DNA of 64,000 nt from positions 1 to 64,000 of the forward strand of contig CAIWTN010000059.1 of the NCBI GenBank assembly GCA_903915625.1, written 5' to 3'. The stretch comes from an uncultured Pseudomonadota bacterium. Its GTDB lineage: Bacteria; Bdellovibrionota_B; Oligoflexia; Oligoflexales; CAIYRB01. Of the stretch, positions 17,292-26,031 are shown piece by piece. The position numbers and the translations under genes are program-made. The notes beneath the pieces were generated by a model that ran no database searches, was not told where the DNA came from, and worked only from the letters and a program-made list of their open reading frames with translations. Position 1 is the stretch's first letter; the number at the start of each line of letters is the position of its first letter.

Positions 17292-18554
17292 TTAGGCCGC
17301 TTGTGGCGTGCGCTCTAAGGCACTCTGGAGTCGCGCCAGAAGCCTTTGCGCCTTTTTATACATTGGATCCTTGATCAGAGCGATGCGCAAGAATTCACAG
17401 GCCATCTGCGCTTGCCCCCAGCGAGCGTAGCAAAGACCTATGTTATAAAAGAGCAGAGCACTCTTATCCTGCTGTGGCAGTACATACTGTGCTTTTGTGT
17501 AATGCTCTAAAGCTTCTTTATACTTGCGTTGGTTCACAAGCTCGACGCCGTGTTGGTTTAAGTTACTCGCAGTACGATGCACTAATTGTGAGCGTGAGAG
17601 CAGGCTGCGCGCCTGCTCCAAGTCGCCAGCGTGGAAGCGCAGCTCTGCAAGCCCACTCAGAGCGCCGCTGCAGTAAGAATCACGTTCGAGAGCTGAGCGA
17701 AAGCAGAATTCCGCGTGTTCGAAATCTTGGCGCTTCATATGGATTTCTGCCATGCTCACCAGCCGTGACGTGCTTTGCCGGCATAAGGTCTGCAATTTTT
17801 GCAGCAGAGCCAATGCTTCGGCCAATTTTCCATTCCTCTTATAAAGCGCGATCAGACCATCGTAGGCTCGGTAGAATTTTGGATTCTTGTTTAGGGACTC
17901 ATGCCAGCTTGCTACGGCAGCCTGTTCGTTACCCCTCGCAGCATGAAGCTTGGCTTCAATATCGTGATAGCGCGCGGTCAGTCCGCCAGCTGCTAGCTTA
18001 GCGAGGTGCTGTTCGACATATTGCAGGGTCTCTTGCGGTGCTTCGGGTGATAAGCTGTCGCAAATCCTCTGCAGTTTTCGCCACAGTTCCTCCGTTGGGT
18101 TAGGAGCTGTGGTCGCCGTTAGGTGCATGTCGAGTTCGCGTCCCGCAGCGGTGAGTTCTTGCTCTCGCTGCCTGAGTCGGATGATGCGTGTGACTCCTAA
18201 TTCGGCAAATTGAACGACATCCTCTTGCGTCGGGTGAGTTGTCAAAACAATCACTCGGCTAGAGATGTCAAAATTCGGCTGAATACTCAGAATCTCTTCA
18301 ACTATGGCTCCAGCACTGCGGTTGGTGCATTCCCAGTGGATAATCATATGCTTAGCGCGACGAAATCTTTCCCAACTGTGGCGCAGCGGTACGGTGGACG
18401 GTAGTCGCACATGCGGAATAGCTAGACGGCTCAACTGCCTGGTAGCGAGCTCCCAGATCCAGGATTGGTCGTCTGAGATCACGATCGTCTCATTAAATTC
18501 ACCCGATTTGTCCGATTTCTGTACTAGTTCTGGAGATTTTTGTGAATTTGTCAT
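17292..18554 (-). CDS. TPR protein with degenerate receiver-like N-terminal domain
   Basis: Starting at 18554 (GGGAGG upstream) the protein has 420 residues. Residues about 20-140 have the strand/helix order of a response-regulator receiver (ETIVISDDQSW, KHMIIHWECTN, SRVIVLTTHP, LGVTRIIRLRQ). The phospho-acceptor Asp position reads HWEC, so it should not be phosphorylated in the normal way. About six TPR units follow from residue 170 to the end (FYRAYDGLIALYKRNGKLAE, DFEHAEFCFRSALE, KYKEALEHYTKAQ). It would be a cytoplasmic signalling or scaffold protein. No partner gene is adjacent. Confidence 0.72.
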   Translation of the reverse strand: MTNSQKSPELVQKSDKSGEFNETIVISDDQSWIWELATRQLSRLAIPHVRLPSTVPLRHSWERFRRAKHMIIHWECTNRSAGAIVEEILSIQPNFDISSRVIVLTTHPTQEDVVQFAELGVTRIIRLRQREQELTAAGRELDMHLTATTAPNPTEELWRKLQRICDSLSPEAPQETLQYVEQHLAKLAAGGLTARYHDIEAKLHAARGNEQAAVASWHESLNKNPKFYRAYDGLIALYKRNGKLAEALALLQKLQTLCRQSTSRLVSMAEIHMKRQDFEHAEFCFRSALERDSYCSGALSGLAELRFHAGDLEQARSLLSRSQLVHRTASNLNQHGVELVNQRKYKEALEHYTKAQYVLPQQDKSALLFYNIGLCYARWGQAQMACEFLRIALIKDPMYKKAQRLLARLQSALERTPQAA

Positions 18555-18682
18555 CGCCGCCTCCCAAAAGTCTATCGTCAAGTCGGTGATGGGACTTAAA
18601 GGGAAAGAAAAGCGATTTTGTTAAGCTGCCAAGATAAGATAGAAAAATCTTGGACAGGCACGGCACAACTAAGGGGGGAGCA

Positions 18683-19597
18683 ATGAAGGCGCAACGGCAA
18701 GTGCTTGTAATTGGAGACGGAGCCATTGGGGTGGCTATCGCTGGTCTGCTGGCACCTCTTGGGCTGGTTTCACGCTTTATCGGACGAAACGGGCCGGTTG
18801 CGGTGGACGCCCAAATAAGCGGCAACAGCGACAGCATATCCAAACTCCAAAGCGCGCCTTTCGTTAATGAAAATATCGAGGCTGATAGTGCCGGAGTTGA
18901 GCTGGTGATTGTCGCGGTAAAGGCTTTTGATTTAGCCTCAGCCCTTGTGAGTACTCGCGACCTGCCGAAGTCGATACCCGTGTGGTCTTTTGGTAACGGC
19001 GCGATCTACGGAGAGATTAAGGATGCTGCCAAGTTGCGGCCAGACTTAATCTGGCGCCTGGGCTATTGCACGTTTGGCATCAGTGTCCTTGCTGATCGTT
19101 CCTACGCATGGCGCTCCCAGAGCGGTGAATTCGCCGTTGGGGCCTGGTCTGATGCACCGAACTTAGCTGGTGAGCCTTTACCCATAGAGCTGGGCATCCT
19201 GAGAGAGTTGCCGAAATACTTTAAGTGGCATCAAAATATAGATTGGCTACATCGGCGTAAATGGCTGCTCAATACTGTAATTAATACGCTGGCGGCGGCG
19301 CGGCACCTCCCATGTAACGGCGATATATTGGCTGATTTGCCTATGCTAGCTGCTGTGTTTACTGAAGCGTGGGACCTAGGTAAAACTCTGTGGGGTGACT
19401 GGCCGATGACTAAAGATGAGGCGTATCATGTGTTGTTACGACTCGTCGATACTACAGCCAACAATGAGAATTCCATGGCGCGTGATGTTCGTCTCGGCCG
19501 CCCGACCGAGTCTGATTACTTGGCAGGACTGGCAAAAGATACGCGTCGCTTTCCTTTGTTAACTAGCTTGCATCGACAATTACAGGTGCAAGAGTAA
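18683..19597 (+). CDS. panE: PanE/ApbA-family 2-dehydropantoate 2-reductase-like
   Basis: The 304-residue protein has an N-terminal dinucleotide-binding fold (VLVIGDGAIGVAIAGLL) and the family's KAFD motif region (IVAVKAFDLASAL). In the C-terminal domain KWLLNTVINTLAA and ENSMARDVRLGRPTESDYLAG match ketopantoate reductases, which reduce ketopantoate with NADPH in pantothenate synthesis. The ATG at 18683 follows AAGGGGGGAG. Many relatives use other 2-keto acids, so the exact substrate is not certain. It stands alone, divergent from the TPR gene, with a clear hairpin after its stop. Confidence 0.82.
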   Translation: MKAQRQVLVIGDGAIGVAIAGLLAPLGLVSRFIGRNGPVAVDAQISGNSDSISKLQSAPFVNENIEADSAGVELVIVAVKAFDLASALVSTRDLPKSIPVWSFGNGAIYGEIKDAAKLRPDLIWRLGYCTFGISVLADRSYAWRSQSGEFAVGAWSDAPNLAGEPLPIELGILRELPKYFKWHQNIDWLHRRKWLLNTVINTLAAARHLPCNGDILADLPMLAAVFTEAWDLGKTLWGDWPMTKDEAYHVLLRLVDTTANNENSMARDVRLGRPTESDYLAGLAKDTRRFPLLTSLHRQLQVQE

Positions 19598-19603
19598 ACA
19601 ACT

Positions 19604-19639
19604 CGCCGTCTAGCATCACTTTTGTGACAATAGACGGCG
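19604..19639. terminator. Bidirectional hairpin between convergent genes
   Basis: CGCCGTCTA (19604-19612) is perfectly repeated in inverse at 19631-19639. Inside it TCAC-TTTT-GTGA can form a second stem. It lies between the stop of the panE-like gene and the stop of the OmpA-type lipoprotein gene, where a two-way terminator is expected. No long T-run follows on either side. Confidence 0.55.
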
Positions 19640-19656
19640 TGCTGTGCCGGGGAGGC

Positions 19657-21024
19657 TTAGTGGGCTACTGTGGGGAGACTTTGCGGAACTATGATTACAT
19701 CGACGCGACGATTTTTCGCGCGTCCGGATGCAGTTTTGTTTGGAGCGACCGGTTGTTGATCGCCAAGTCCCTCAGCGCGTAGCGTCAAGGGTTTGCCGTC
19801 GGTACTTGTGCGCTGTGCTTGCAGGTAGTCTTTCACAGCCTCTGCACGAGCTAGTGAGAGATCTCTATTGGCTGCCGCGTTGCCAGTGGTATCGCTGTGG
19901 CCTTGGATCACGACCTCTGCTGGAGCAAACGTATCAATGACTTCAGAGACACGATTTAACATGCCAAAGCGTGACGAGTTAAGTGCGTGCTGCCCCACCG
20001 CAAACCTCAGATCAGTCAGGCGGATGATAACCTTGCCAGCTTGTTGCAGCACTTGGGCTTCGGCTGATGAAAATTGCTGTTGTGCCGCCTTCACTTTATC
20101 TTGGAAGGCCTTACTTGCAGCAAGTTGCGCTGCTGTTTGCTCGGTTTGCTTAAGTTCGGAGGTAGTTTCCTCCAATTCCGTTTGCTTTTCTTTAAGGGCA
20201 GCTCGTTCGCTAGCCAGGCGTTCGCTTTGTGCTTCACGCTGCAGCGCGATGGCTTCACCATCTTCGGCATTTAATGCCTTGGATTCACGTGTAATCCGAA
20301 GTAGCCGATCGGCACTCTTTAAAAGATCGCCCTCCTTGGATTCGAGAGCTGCTCTATCTTTCAGATTGACCGTAACGTAGCTATCAGCCTCTTTGATTTT
20401 GGCATCGAGGTCTGCAAGGGTTCGCGGGGCAAACTTTTTCGCTCCCTCGCGCAGCGCCTGTTCCCGACTATGCTTTGCTGGGCCTGTGACCGAAGTGTGT
20501 AGTGAATTTGATTCAACTGCAGCAAATTCTTTTTGCAATTCTAGCCGTTTTTTCAGTGCTGAAGCCTTATCGTGATCTTCAAGGTCTTTGCCGATGCTGC
20601 GTAATTCTTTGTCTGCATTTTCAAAGCCTTTGCGATCGAATTCCCGTGCATTGGCGGCAAGGGCAGCGCGGCGTGCGCTTAGCACCTCAGGCATTACGTC
20701 TTGGGCGGCTTTGGTCGCTTCCTCAGCCTTTTTTAGGTAGGCAAGACCACCAGCCACACTTTTAAGAACCGCTTCATTACTAGCATTTTTGCTGCGTAAC
20801 CTTTTCGCTTCAGTGAGGTGCTCGCTGACCTCTTTAAAACTATCTGGCGCTAAAACGTCCGCTTGGTCTGCCAGAGCCGCCTCACGTCCGGCCTCTAACT
20901 TGCTGATTTCAGCTGAGGGATCAGCGTTGGCAGGCAGTTGCTCGATGGGGACACTTTGGCAACCTGCAGAAACCAGCATCAGCGATAAGTATCCTACAGC
21001 CTGCATCTTCCGAATCTGTTGCAT
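19657..21024 (-). CDS. OmpA-family lipoprotein with long coiled coil
   Basis: The 455-residue protein starts MQQIRKMQAV and has a lipoprotein signal ending VSAGC. A long charged alpha-helical region (about residues 30-330, rich in Ala, Lys, Glu, Gln) is followed by an OmpA-like peptidoglycan-binding domain. That domain includes VVIQGHSDTTGNAAANRDLSL, ARAEAVKDYL and NRRVDVIIV. The lipid end would sit in the outer membrane and the OmpA domain bind the cell wall, with the coiled coil spanning the gap. It is similar in plan to YiaD/Pal-like tethers but much longer. It is a single-gene unit. Confidence 0.85.
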   Translation of the reverse strand: MQQIRKMQAVGYLSLMLVSAGCQSVPIEQLPANADPSAEISKLEAGREAALADQADVLAPDSFKEVSEHLTEAKRLRSKNASNEAVLKSVAGGLAYLKKAEEATKAAQDVMPEVLSARRAALAANAREFDRKGFENADKELRSIGKDLEDHDKASALKKRLELQKEFAAVESNSLHTSVTGPAKHSREQALREGAKKFAPRTLADLDAKIKEADSYVTVNLKDRAALESKEGDLLKSADRLLRITRESKALNAEDGEAIALQREAQSERLASERAALKEKQTELEETTSELKQTEQTAAQLAASKAFQDKVKAAQQQFSSAEAQVLQQAGKVIIRLTDLRFAVGQHALNSSRFGMLNRVSEVIDTFAPAEVVIQGHSDTTGNAAANRDLSLARAEAVKDYLQAQRTSTDGKPLTLRAEGLGDQQPVAPNKTASGRAKNRRVDVIIVPQSLPTVAH

Positions 21025-21209
21025 AAAGTACCTCGAAGTATGTGTTTGCACTCGTCAGTGCCAGTCGCACTGCAAGCGGAATGCCAATGTCATCGATGTG
21101 TCCGAAGATTTTGGATGGTGCACTTTAAAATTATCTGGGGTAATGCATTTTTGCGGAGCCGAAAGGCATACGCATGACTGTTCCCATCCTATAAAAAAGG
21201 AACGAACAC

Positions 21210-21545
21210 ATGATCTCGGACCTCCAAAACAACAGTTCCCCGATAAAATCACTATATGCTGACGACGATTTGATTGCGGAGATCCTGCCTGCTTTCGTTC
21301 ACAATTTGCCCAAATATGTCGAGCAGCTGCGTGTCGCAATTTGCACAGGAGATATCGTCGCTGCCGCTAAAGTTTGTCACGATTTGAAGGGTACTGCTGG
21401 CGGCTACGGCTACCCGCAAATTGGTAGCCTGGCGCAGACATTAGAGGATGAGGTCAAGGGCGGCTTTGATTTACCTGAGGCTAGTATTCTGTTGGAGCAG
21501 ATCGCTAGGCTATGCCACCTGGCGATGCTTGGTCTAGATCACTAA
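21210..21545 (+). CDS. Stand-alone HPt phosphotransfer protein
   Basis: The 111-residue protein is a single HPt four-helix domain. It carries the phospho-acceptor motif VCHDLKGTAGGYGYPQI (His at about residue 57), the canonical H-x-L-K-G with the following Gly. Such proteins relay phosphate between receiver domains. Its SLYADDDLIAEILPAFVHNL start is repeated in the HPt encoded at 22985-23338, so the two are paralogues. The last 41 bases overlap tail-to-tail with a receiver gene on the other strand. AAGGA precedes the ATG. Confidence 0.87.
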   Translation: MISDLQNNSSPIKSLYADDDLIAEILPAFVHNLPKYVEQLRVAICTGDIVAAAKVCHDLKGTAGGYGYPQIGSLAQTLEDEVKGGFDLPEASILLEQIARLCHLAMLGLDH

Positions 21546-22005
21546 CAATACTGAGCCCGTGGGGATGCCCGCCTGCGGCCAGGCGCTTTAACAGCCGGTC
21601 GCGCTGTAGCACGGCGCGCGCAGTTGCTAGAATCTGATATGGCCCTTCCGACTTGTGAATAAAAGCACGCACTGACGAGGGCCATTCAGTACTCTGGTGG
21701 TCCAGGTTAAAGTCTTTACCGCTCACGAGTATGACTGGGACCTGGACGACAAACATATCGAGATATTCCGCTAACTCATCGCCTCTGATTGAATCCATAT
21801 AAACATCAATGATGGCGATGTCATAGTCCTTGATGCGGGCGAATGGTCCCATTGCGTAGAGCGACTGGAAATAATTGGGGGCAAAGCCGAAATTGCGTGC
21901 AGTCGCTGAAATCAATGCGCCAAAATAGGGATCGTCATCGAAGATGACCAGTTTGTCTTGTGGCGGCTGTTGCTGAATCTTGGAATTAGCGATGTTCGTA
22001 TTCAT
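21505..22005 (-). CDS. Single-domain response regulator
   Basis: The 166-residue protein is a CheY-like receiver with no output domain. Its motifs are LVIFDDDPYFG (acidic pair), AIIDVYMDS (phospho-acceptor Asp), VILVSGKD and IHKSEG (switch Lys). A C-terminal 35-residue tail follows the receiver. It is a paralogue of the next upstream gene and shares GxELAEYLDxF after the Asp. AGGAG precedes the ATG. With the neighbouring HPt it could be one step of a multistep relay. Confidence 0.85.
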   Translation of the reverse strand: MNTNIANSKIQQQPPQDKLVIFDDDPYFGALISATARNFGFAPNYFQSLYAMGPFARIKDYDIAIIDVYMDSIRGDELAEYLDMFVVQVPVILVSGKDFNLDHQSTEWPSSVRAFIHKSEGPYQILATARAVLQRDRLLKRLAAGGHPHGLSIVSDLDQASPGGIA

Positions 22006-22062
22006 TTTTACTTCTCCTACAGTATCCGGATCAGCATCTTAAGAACTTTTGAACTCTCAAGT

Positions 22063-22527
22063 TTAATTCAGGTTGGCAGCCTGTGCTTTAGGGGGCCAAT
22101 GTCCGTTCAACAGCTCAACAGCATTTTCTAGGATGGAGTGTGCACCTTCCTTTTTGCACTGAAAGCGTCGGATACAGCGGGGCCAAGTTTGGCGTTCAGT
22201 GGCGCTGATGTCCGAGCCGCTAATGACTACGACCGGCAGGTCATCAAAGAAGACGTCAATATATTCAGCGATCTCGGGCCCTTTAAAGGACTCAAGATAA
22301 TAGTCGAGAATCACCACATCGTAATCTTGGAGCGAAGCAAATGAAGGCATGTCCGCGAGTGACGCATACGCAGTGACGGGAATGCCTTGGGCCTCGCATA
22401 TGAGACGAAATAATGAGCGGAACCACTCATCATCGTCGATCAGTAGCAGGCCCTTTTTGCGATATGGGATAACGCTTGGTTGGATAAGACCCTTCTGCTC
22501 TCTTAGGTTGTTTTCTAACCAGTACAT
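22063..22527 (-). CDS. Single-domain response regulator, paralogue
   Basis: The 154-residue receiver has LLLIDDDEWFRSLF, VVILDYYLESFKGPEIAEYID with the phospho-acceptor Asp, VVVISGSD and CKKEG (switch Lys). It resembles its downstream neighbour over its whole length, indicating tandem duplication; the two genes are 57 bases apart on the same strand. AGGAG precedes the ATG. No output domain is present, so it should act by protein contact or as a phosphate carrier. Confidence 0.85.
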   Translation of the reverse strand: MYWLENNLREQKGLIQPSVIPYRKKGLLLIDDDEWFRSLFRLICEAQGIPVTAYASLADMPSFASLQDYDVVILDYYLESFKGPEIAEYIDVFFDDLPVVVISGSDISATERQTWPRCIRRFQCKKEGAHSILENAVELLNGHWPPKAQAANLN

Positions 22528-22984
22528 GATGCGTCTCCTGCTGTTGGTCGTCGCAAATCTTTACTTATGAACATGGGTCATTGTGGCACTCTGCAAAATC
22601 CATTCCATGTATTCAGCTTCCTCTTGAACCGCGTCAGCAAGCATGTTGGCCGGCCAGTCTGTTTCTGGGCGTTTATTATTGTAGGAAAAATCCTACACAT
22701 GATGGTGATTAGTGACAGTTATGACAGATCATGTCGTCATCATACAAAAGTGCGGATGAGAGTCCCTTAAATGCATTGTGGGTGGTGCGCCATGTACGCA
22801 CCACCCACATCAACGCGGATCGCCATAAAGGCTTCCACGGGTTTATCTCGCTAGGCGGTTGGTGACAGGTTTGTTCGTGAGGGGATCACTGTGCCTGCCT
22901 AGCGGTCGTTTCCTCTTAGCAATCTGTGTGCCAACTTTTTTGACTTCTCGGACTTCTGCGATTTTGAAACAGAGATGAACCCAG
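22528..22984. other. 457-base gap inside the signalling island
   Basis: No convincing gene is seen. Short frames on both strands lack motifs and ribosome-binding sites. The region should hold the promoter of the two receiver genes to its left and the end of the sigma-54 regulator/HPt transcript to its right. Its clearest element is the perfect hairpin at 22777-22809. Confidence 0.5.
22777..22809. terminator. Perfect 13-bp inverted repeat
   Basis: TGTGGGTGGTGCG (22777-22789) pairs perfectly with CGCACCACCCACA (22797-22809) around a 7-base loop. It lies about 175 bases past the stop of the minus-strand HPt gene. No T-run follows on either strand, so it could be a Rho-assisted terminator, an RNA-stabilising hairpin or a protein-binding site. 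Confidence 0.5.
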
Positions 22985-23338
22985 CTAAACCGCAATGCGT
23001 CGGCCGCAGTCCATAAGGTACGACTGTGCATCACGTAAGTCTTCAAGGTCGCTATGCGCAGTAGCTATTTCGAGTCTTCTGGCCGCCAGCGCAAGCTGTT
23101 CGAAGCCAAATGTCGCTGCTTCACCGCAAAGCCGATGGCAAAGGCGCTTTAATTCGACGAATTCGTTGGATTCAAAAGCGCTGGTGATTTGTGCGAGGAT
23201 TTCCGGCAGGGCTGCTACATACTCCACTACTAACGGTCCAAGTAATTGATGGTCAGCGTAGAGAGACCGTAACTGCGCAGGGAGGGGGTCGGCTCTTTCA
23301 CGTTCACTTTTGGTTGTCGGAGGATCCCCGTCCGGCAT
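22985..23338 (-). CDS. HPt-domain protein with altered H-x-L-K-G motif
   Basis: The 117-residue protein matches the other HPt here (RSLYADHQLLGPLVVEYVA against KSLYADDDLIAEILPAFV). Its phosphorylation motif reads LCHRLCGEAATFGFEQL, with the acceptor His at residue 68. The Lys of H-x-L-K-G is replaced by Cys. The gene starts directly after the stop of the sigma-54 response regulator gene, so the two are almost certainly co-transcribed. It may feed that regulator's receiver or another one in the island. Confidence 0.78.
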   Translation of the reverse strand: MPDGDPPTTKSERERADPLPAQLRSLYADHQLLGPLVVEYVAALPEILAQITSAFESNEFVELKRLCHRLCGEAATFGFEQLALAARRLEIATAHSDLEDLRDAQSYLMDCGRRIAV

Positions 23339-24727
23339 CTACCGAAAGCTCCCCTTGTCAAAGCCGTATCGGTTCATGAGTCGGTAGATGTCTGCTCTAT
23401 AGCGTCCTGAGATGCGTGCAGCTTCAGAAATATTACCGCCACTTAGTTGTAGCAGATTCTCTATGTATGTCTTCTCGAAGCACTGCTTCGCTTCAGTAAG
23501 CGGCAATACAAATACGGACCTGTTTAGTCCTTCCTCTGGTGCCGGGATACCCGCTTTCAGATTTAGGTGCTGGAACACGTCGTTGATGCACAGCTCATCG
23601 TCGACAGATAGTACTACTGCGCGCTCAATTGCATTTTGCAGCTCTCGCACGTTGCCGGGCCAATCATAGGCCATCAGCCGCGCCAGCACTGCTGGGCTGG
23701 GTGGCCGCACCGTCTTGGCAAAGCGCTGGTTGAACTGCTCCAAAAAATGATTAGTCAAATGCGGAATATCTTCAATGCGGTGCCGCAGCGGTGGAATCCG
23801 GATCACTACTACCGATAAGCGGTAGTAGAGGTCTTCGCGGAATCGCTTGCTCTTTGCTTCATCTAAGATGTCGCGGTGCGTCGCCGCAATAACCCTAGTA
23901 TTGATGTTGATTGGTGTACTGGAGCCAATTGGTGTTACTTGTCTTTCCTGCAGTACGCGCAGCAGTTTGGTCTGCAACGCCAGTGGCATGTCGCCGATTT
24001 CATCGAGCAGCAGTGTACCGGTGGAGCACACTTCAAAGATTCCCTTGCGATCGCATTTAGCATCGGTGAAGCTACCCTTGCGATGGCCGAATAGTTCAGA
24101 TTCAAGCAACTGTTCTGGAATCGCACCGCAATTGATGGCATTAAAACGTTCCGTAGAACGCAGCGACGTTTGGTGGATAGCTCGAGCCACCACCTCTTTA
24201 CCGGTACCGGATTCGCCTAGAATGAGCACAGTCGAGTCGACTTTGCGAATCTTGTCGATCATCGTCAGCATTTCTTTGATGGCGTTACTTTCGCCAACCA
24301 GTCCGAGAGCTTTGCGATGATCCGATGTCAGTTGAAAGGATTCTTTAAAAGGAGGTGCTAGATGTGCGTTAATTTCCGCAAGAATCTTCTCCGGCTCAGT
24401 GCCTTTGGCAAAAAATCCTGTAGCACCGCGTCGCATACACTCGACCGCGCGCTCGATTGAACCGTATGAAGTGAGAATGAACACTTTGGTCGAAGGCGTC
24501 ATCTTGAGGATAAATGGTAGGCCATTCGACCCTTCTTCGTTGCCTAGCTGCAGGTCGAGCAGCACCGCGTCAAAGTAGTACTGTGTTAATAGCTCTTTGG
24601 TTGATTTGAGATCGCGGCTGGTATGAGTGATGAATCCTGCAGCCGTCAGGAAGGTCTCGTAAAACTGCGTCACTAACTCGTCGTCGTCGACGAGTAAAAT
24701 ACGACCCATGTACTTGGCTGCAGCCAT
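23339..24727 (-). CDS. NtrC-family sigma-54-dependent response regulator
   Basis: The 462-residue protein has a receiver (acidic residues in ILLVDDDELVTQ, phospho-Asp in AVLLDLQLG) and an AAA+ domain with Walker A LGESGTGKEV and Walker B GTLLLDEIGDMP. It ends in a Fis-type helix-turn-helix (GGNISEAARISGRYRADIYR). It would bind upstream of -24/-12 promoters and remodel sigma-54 polymerase. The sigma-54 contact loop, normally GAFTGA, reads GSFTDA. That is a known type of variant, but here it differs at two positions. The start at 24727 is chosen because upstream residues do not fit the family. The HPt gene follows without a gap. Confidence 0.9.
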   Translation of the reverse strand: MAAAKYMGRILLVDDDELVTQFYETFLTAAGFITHTSRDLKSTKELLTQYYFDAVLLDLQLGNEEGSNGLPFILKMTPSTKVFILTSYGSIERAVECMRRGATGFFAKGTEPEKILAEINAHLAPPFKESFQLTSDHRKALGLVGESNAIKEMLTMIDKIRKVDSTVLILGESGTGKEVVARAIHQTSLRSTERFNAINCGAIPEQLLESELFGHRKGSFTDAKCDRKGIFEVCSTGTLLLDEIGDMPLALQTKLLRVLQERQVTPIGSSTPININTRVIAATHRDILDEAKSKRFREDLYYRLSVVVIRIPPLRHRIEDIPHLTNHFLEQFNQRFAKTVRPPSPAVLARLMAYDWPGNVRELQNAIERAVVLSVDDELCINDVFQHLNLKAGIPAPEEGLNRSVFVLPLTEAKQCFEKTYIENLLQLSGGNISEAARISGRYRADIYRLMNRYGFDKGSFR

Positions 24728-25023
24728 TGCTTTACTCAAGCCTCTTGAGGTTGGATGCCATGCACGGCAGGAGCATAGCTCCCATTCACTGTCTTGTCGC
24801 AAAAAATTTAGGACGACCATGTCATGCAGTTCTTCTCAGTAGATATCAACAGGAAACTATAGTTTCGTAGTGATCAAGGCTTGTTATCTGGCCATCAATT
24901 CCATCTGATCGTTGACGTCCCAGCGCTGATGCATTATTTCGTCTCTCATTCACGAAGGTTGCGTTGACCACTGCCGTCTGGTGGGCTGGCGGCGCGGCGA
25001 GACTCATCAACTCAGGGGGGCGC

Positions 25024-26031
25024 ATGCCAGCACTCAAAGACCTTCTCAGTGACATCGCAAGGGACCCCTCAGGTGCAACCCTCAAGGCCCACTGTTACGG
25101 CGGTTTGACGGCTGATCAACGGGCTGCGTTAGCGGCGCGGGACCACGCAACCTACACCGGCAAGGTGCGGGATGTGGTGACGGATGGCGATGAGCTACTG
25201 ATCGTCCATTCCGATCGTCTGACTGCCTTCGACAAGCTTATTGGTATGGTCCCTTACAAAGGCACCATACTGACCGAGATTTCCGAGTTTTGGCTAAATG
25301 AAGCCAAGAAAGTGGTGCCAACGCATCTGCTCAGTCGACCACATGAGCGAGTGCTTCGTGTCGAGCGGGCCACTCCATTTAAAGTCGAGGTCGTGGTGCG
25401 TGGTTATATGGCGGGCAGTATGCAGCGCGCCTATGCCAAGGGAGAGCGCTTATTTTGCGGTGAAATCTTGCCGGACGCTCTGCAGCCTTACGGCAAACTA
25501 CCGCGCAACATCATTACGCCGACGACTAAAGCTGCGGCATTTGAGCACGATGAAAATACTTCCCCCGCTGAGCTGATATCTGCGGGCGTGGTGAGCCAAG
25601 CAGAGTGGGACGAGATTAGCACTAAGGCTTTGCGGTTATTTGCCCACGGGCAGACCGTGCTCGAGCGTTCAGGATGGTTGCTAGTCGATACCAAGTACGA
25701 GTTCGGTCGCACCAAATCTGGTGACATTAAGGTCATCGATGAGATTCACACGCCTGACTCAAGTCGCTTGTGGTTGGCTAAGACCTATGCCGAGCGCTTA
25801 GCGGCAGGGGCAACTCCCGACATGTTGGACAAAGAAATTGTCCGCCGTTACCTATTGGCGCAAGGGTTCAGTGGCGAAGGCCAAGTACCCGTAGTACCCA
25901 CGGCACAACTGGTCGAGTTAGCATCAGTGTATCTGCAGGTCGCCGAGACTTTGGTGGGTAAGCCTCTGCAAACGCAAGGTCCGGGGCTGGTCGATCTGTT
26001 AGCTTTGGTTAGCGGCCCAACCAAGGCCTGA
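25024..26031 (+). CDS. purC: Phosphoribosylaminoimidazole-succinocarboxamide synthase
   Basis: PurC joins CAIR and aspartate in purine synthesis. Family motifs in the 335-residue protein include YTGKVRDVV, IVHSDRLTAFDKLIG, VVVRGYMAGSMQRAY, LVDTKYEFGRTKSGDIKVID and HTPDSSRLW. The length suits the longer class found in some proteobacteria and eukaryotes rather than the 240-residue class. The ATG at 25024 follows AGGGGGG. The gene interrupts the signalling island and overlaps a receiver gene tail-to-tail by 23 bases. Confidence 0.95.
   Translation: MPALKDLLSDIARDPSGATLKAHCYGGLTADQRAALAARDHATYTGKVRDVVTDGDELLIVHSDRLTAFDKLIGMVPYKGTILTEISEFWLNEAKKVVPTHLLSRPHERVLRVERATPFKVEVVVRGYMAGSMQRAYAKGERLFCGEILPDALQPYGKLPRNIITPTTKAAAFEHDENTSPAELISAGVVSQAEWDEISTKALRLFAHGQTVLERSGWLLVDTKYEFGRTKSGDIKVIDEIHTPDSSRLWLAKTYAERLAAGATPDMLDKEIVRRYLLAQGFSGEGQVPVVPTAQLVELASVYLQVAETLVGKPLQTQGPGLVDLLALVSGPTKA

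Noticed and set aside
22567..22770. 67-residue frame in the 22.5-23.0 kb gap
   Set aside because: No ribosome-binding site, no domain, odd composition; treated as non-coding.
22843..23046. Minus-strand frame overlapping the HPt 3' end
   Set aside because: It overlaps a real HPt gene on the same strand in another frame and has no recognisable features.
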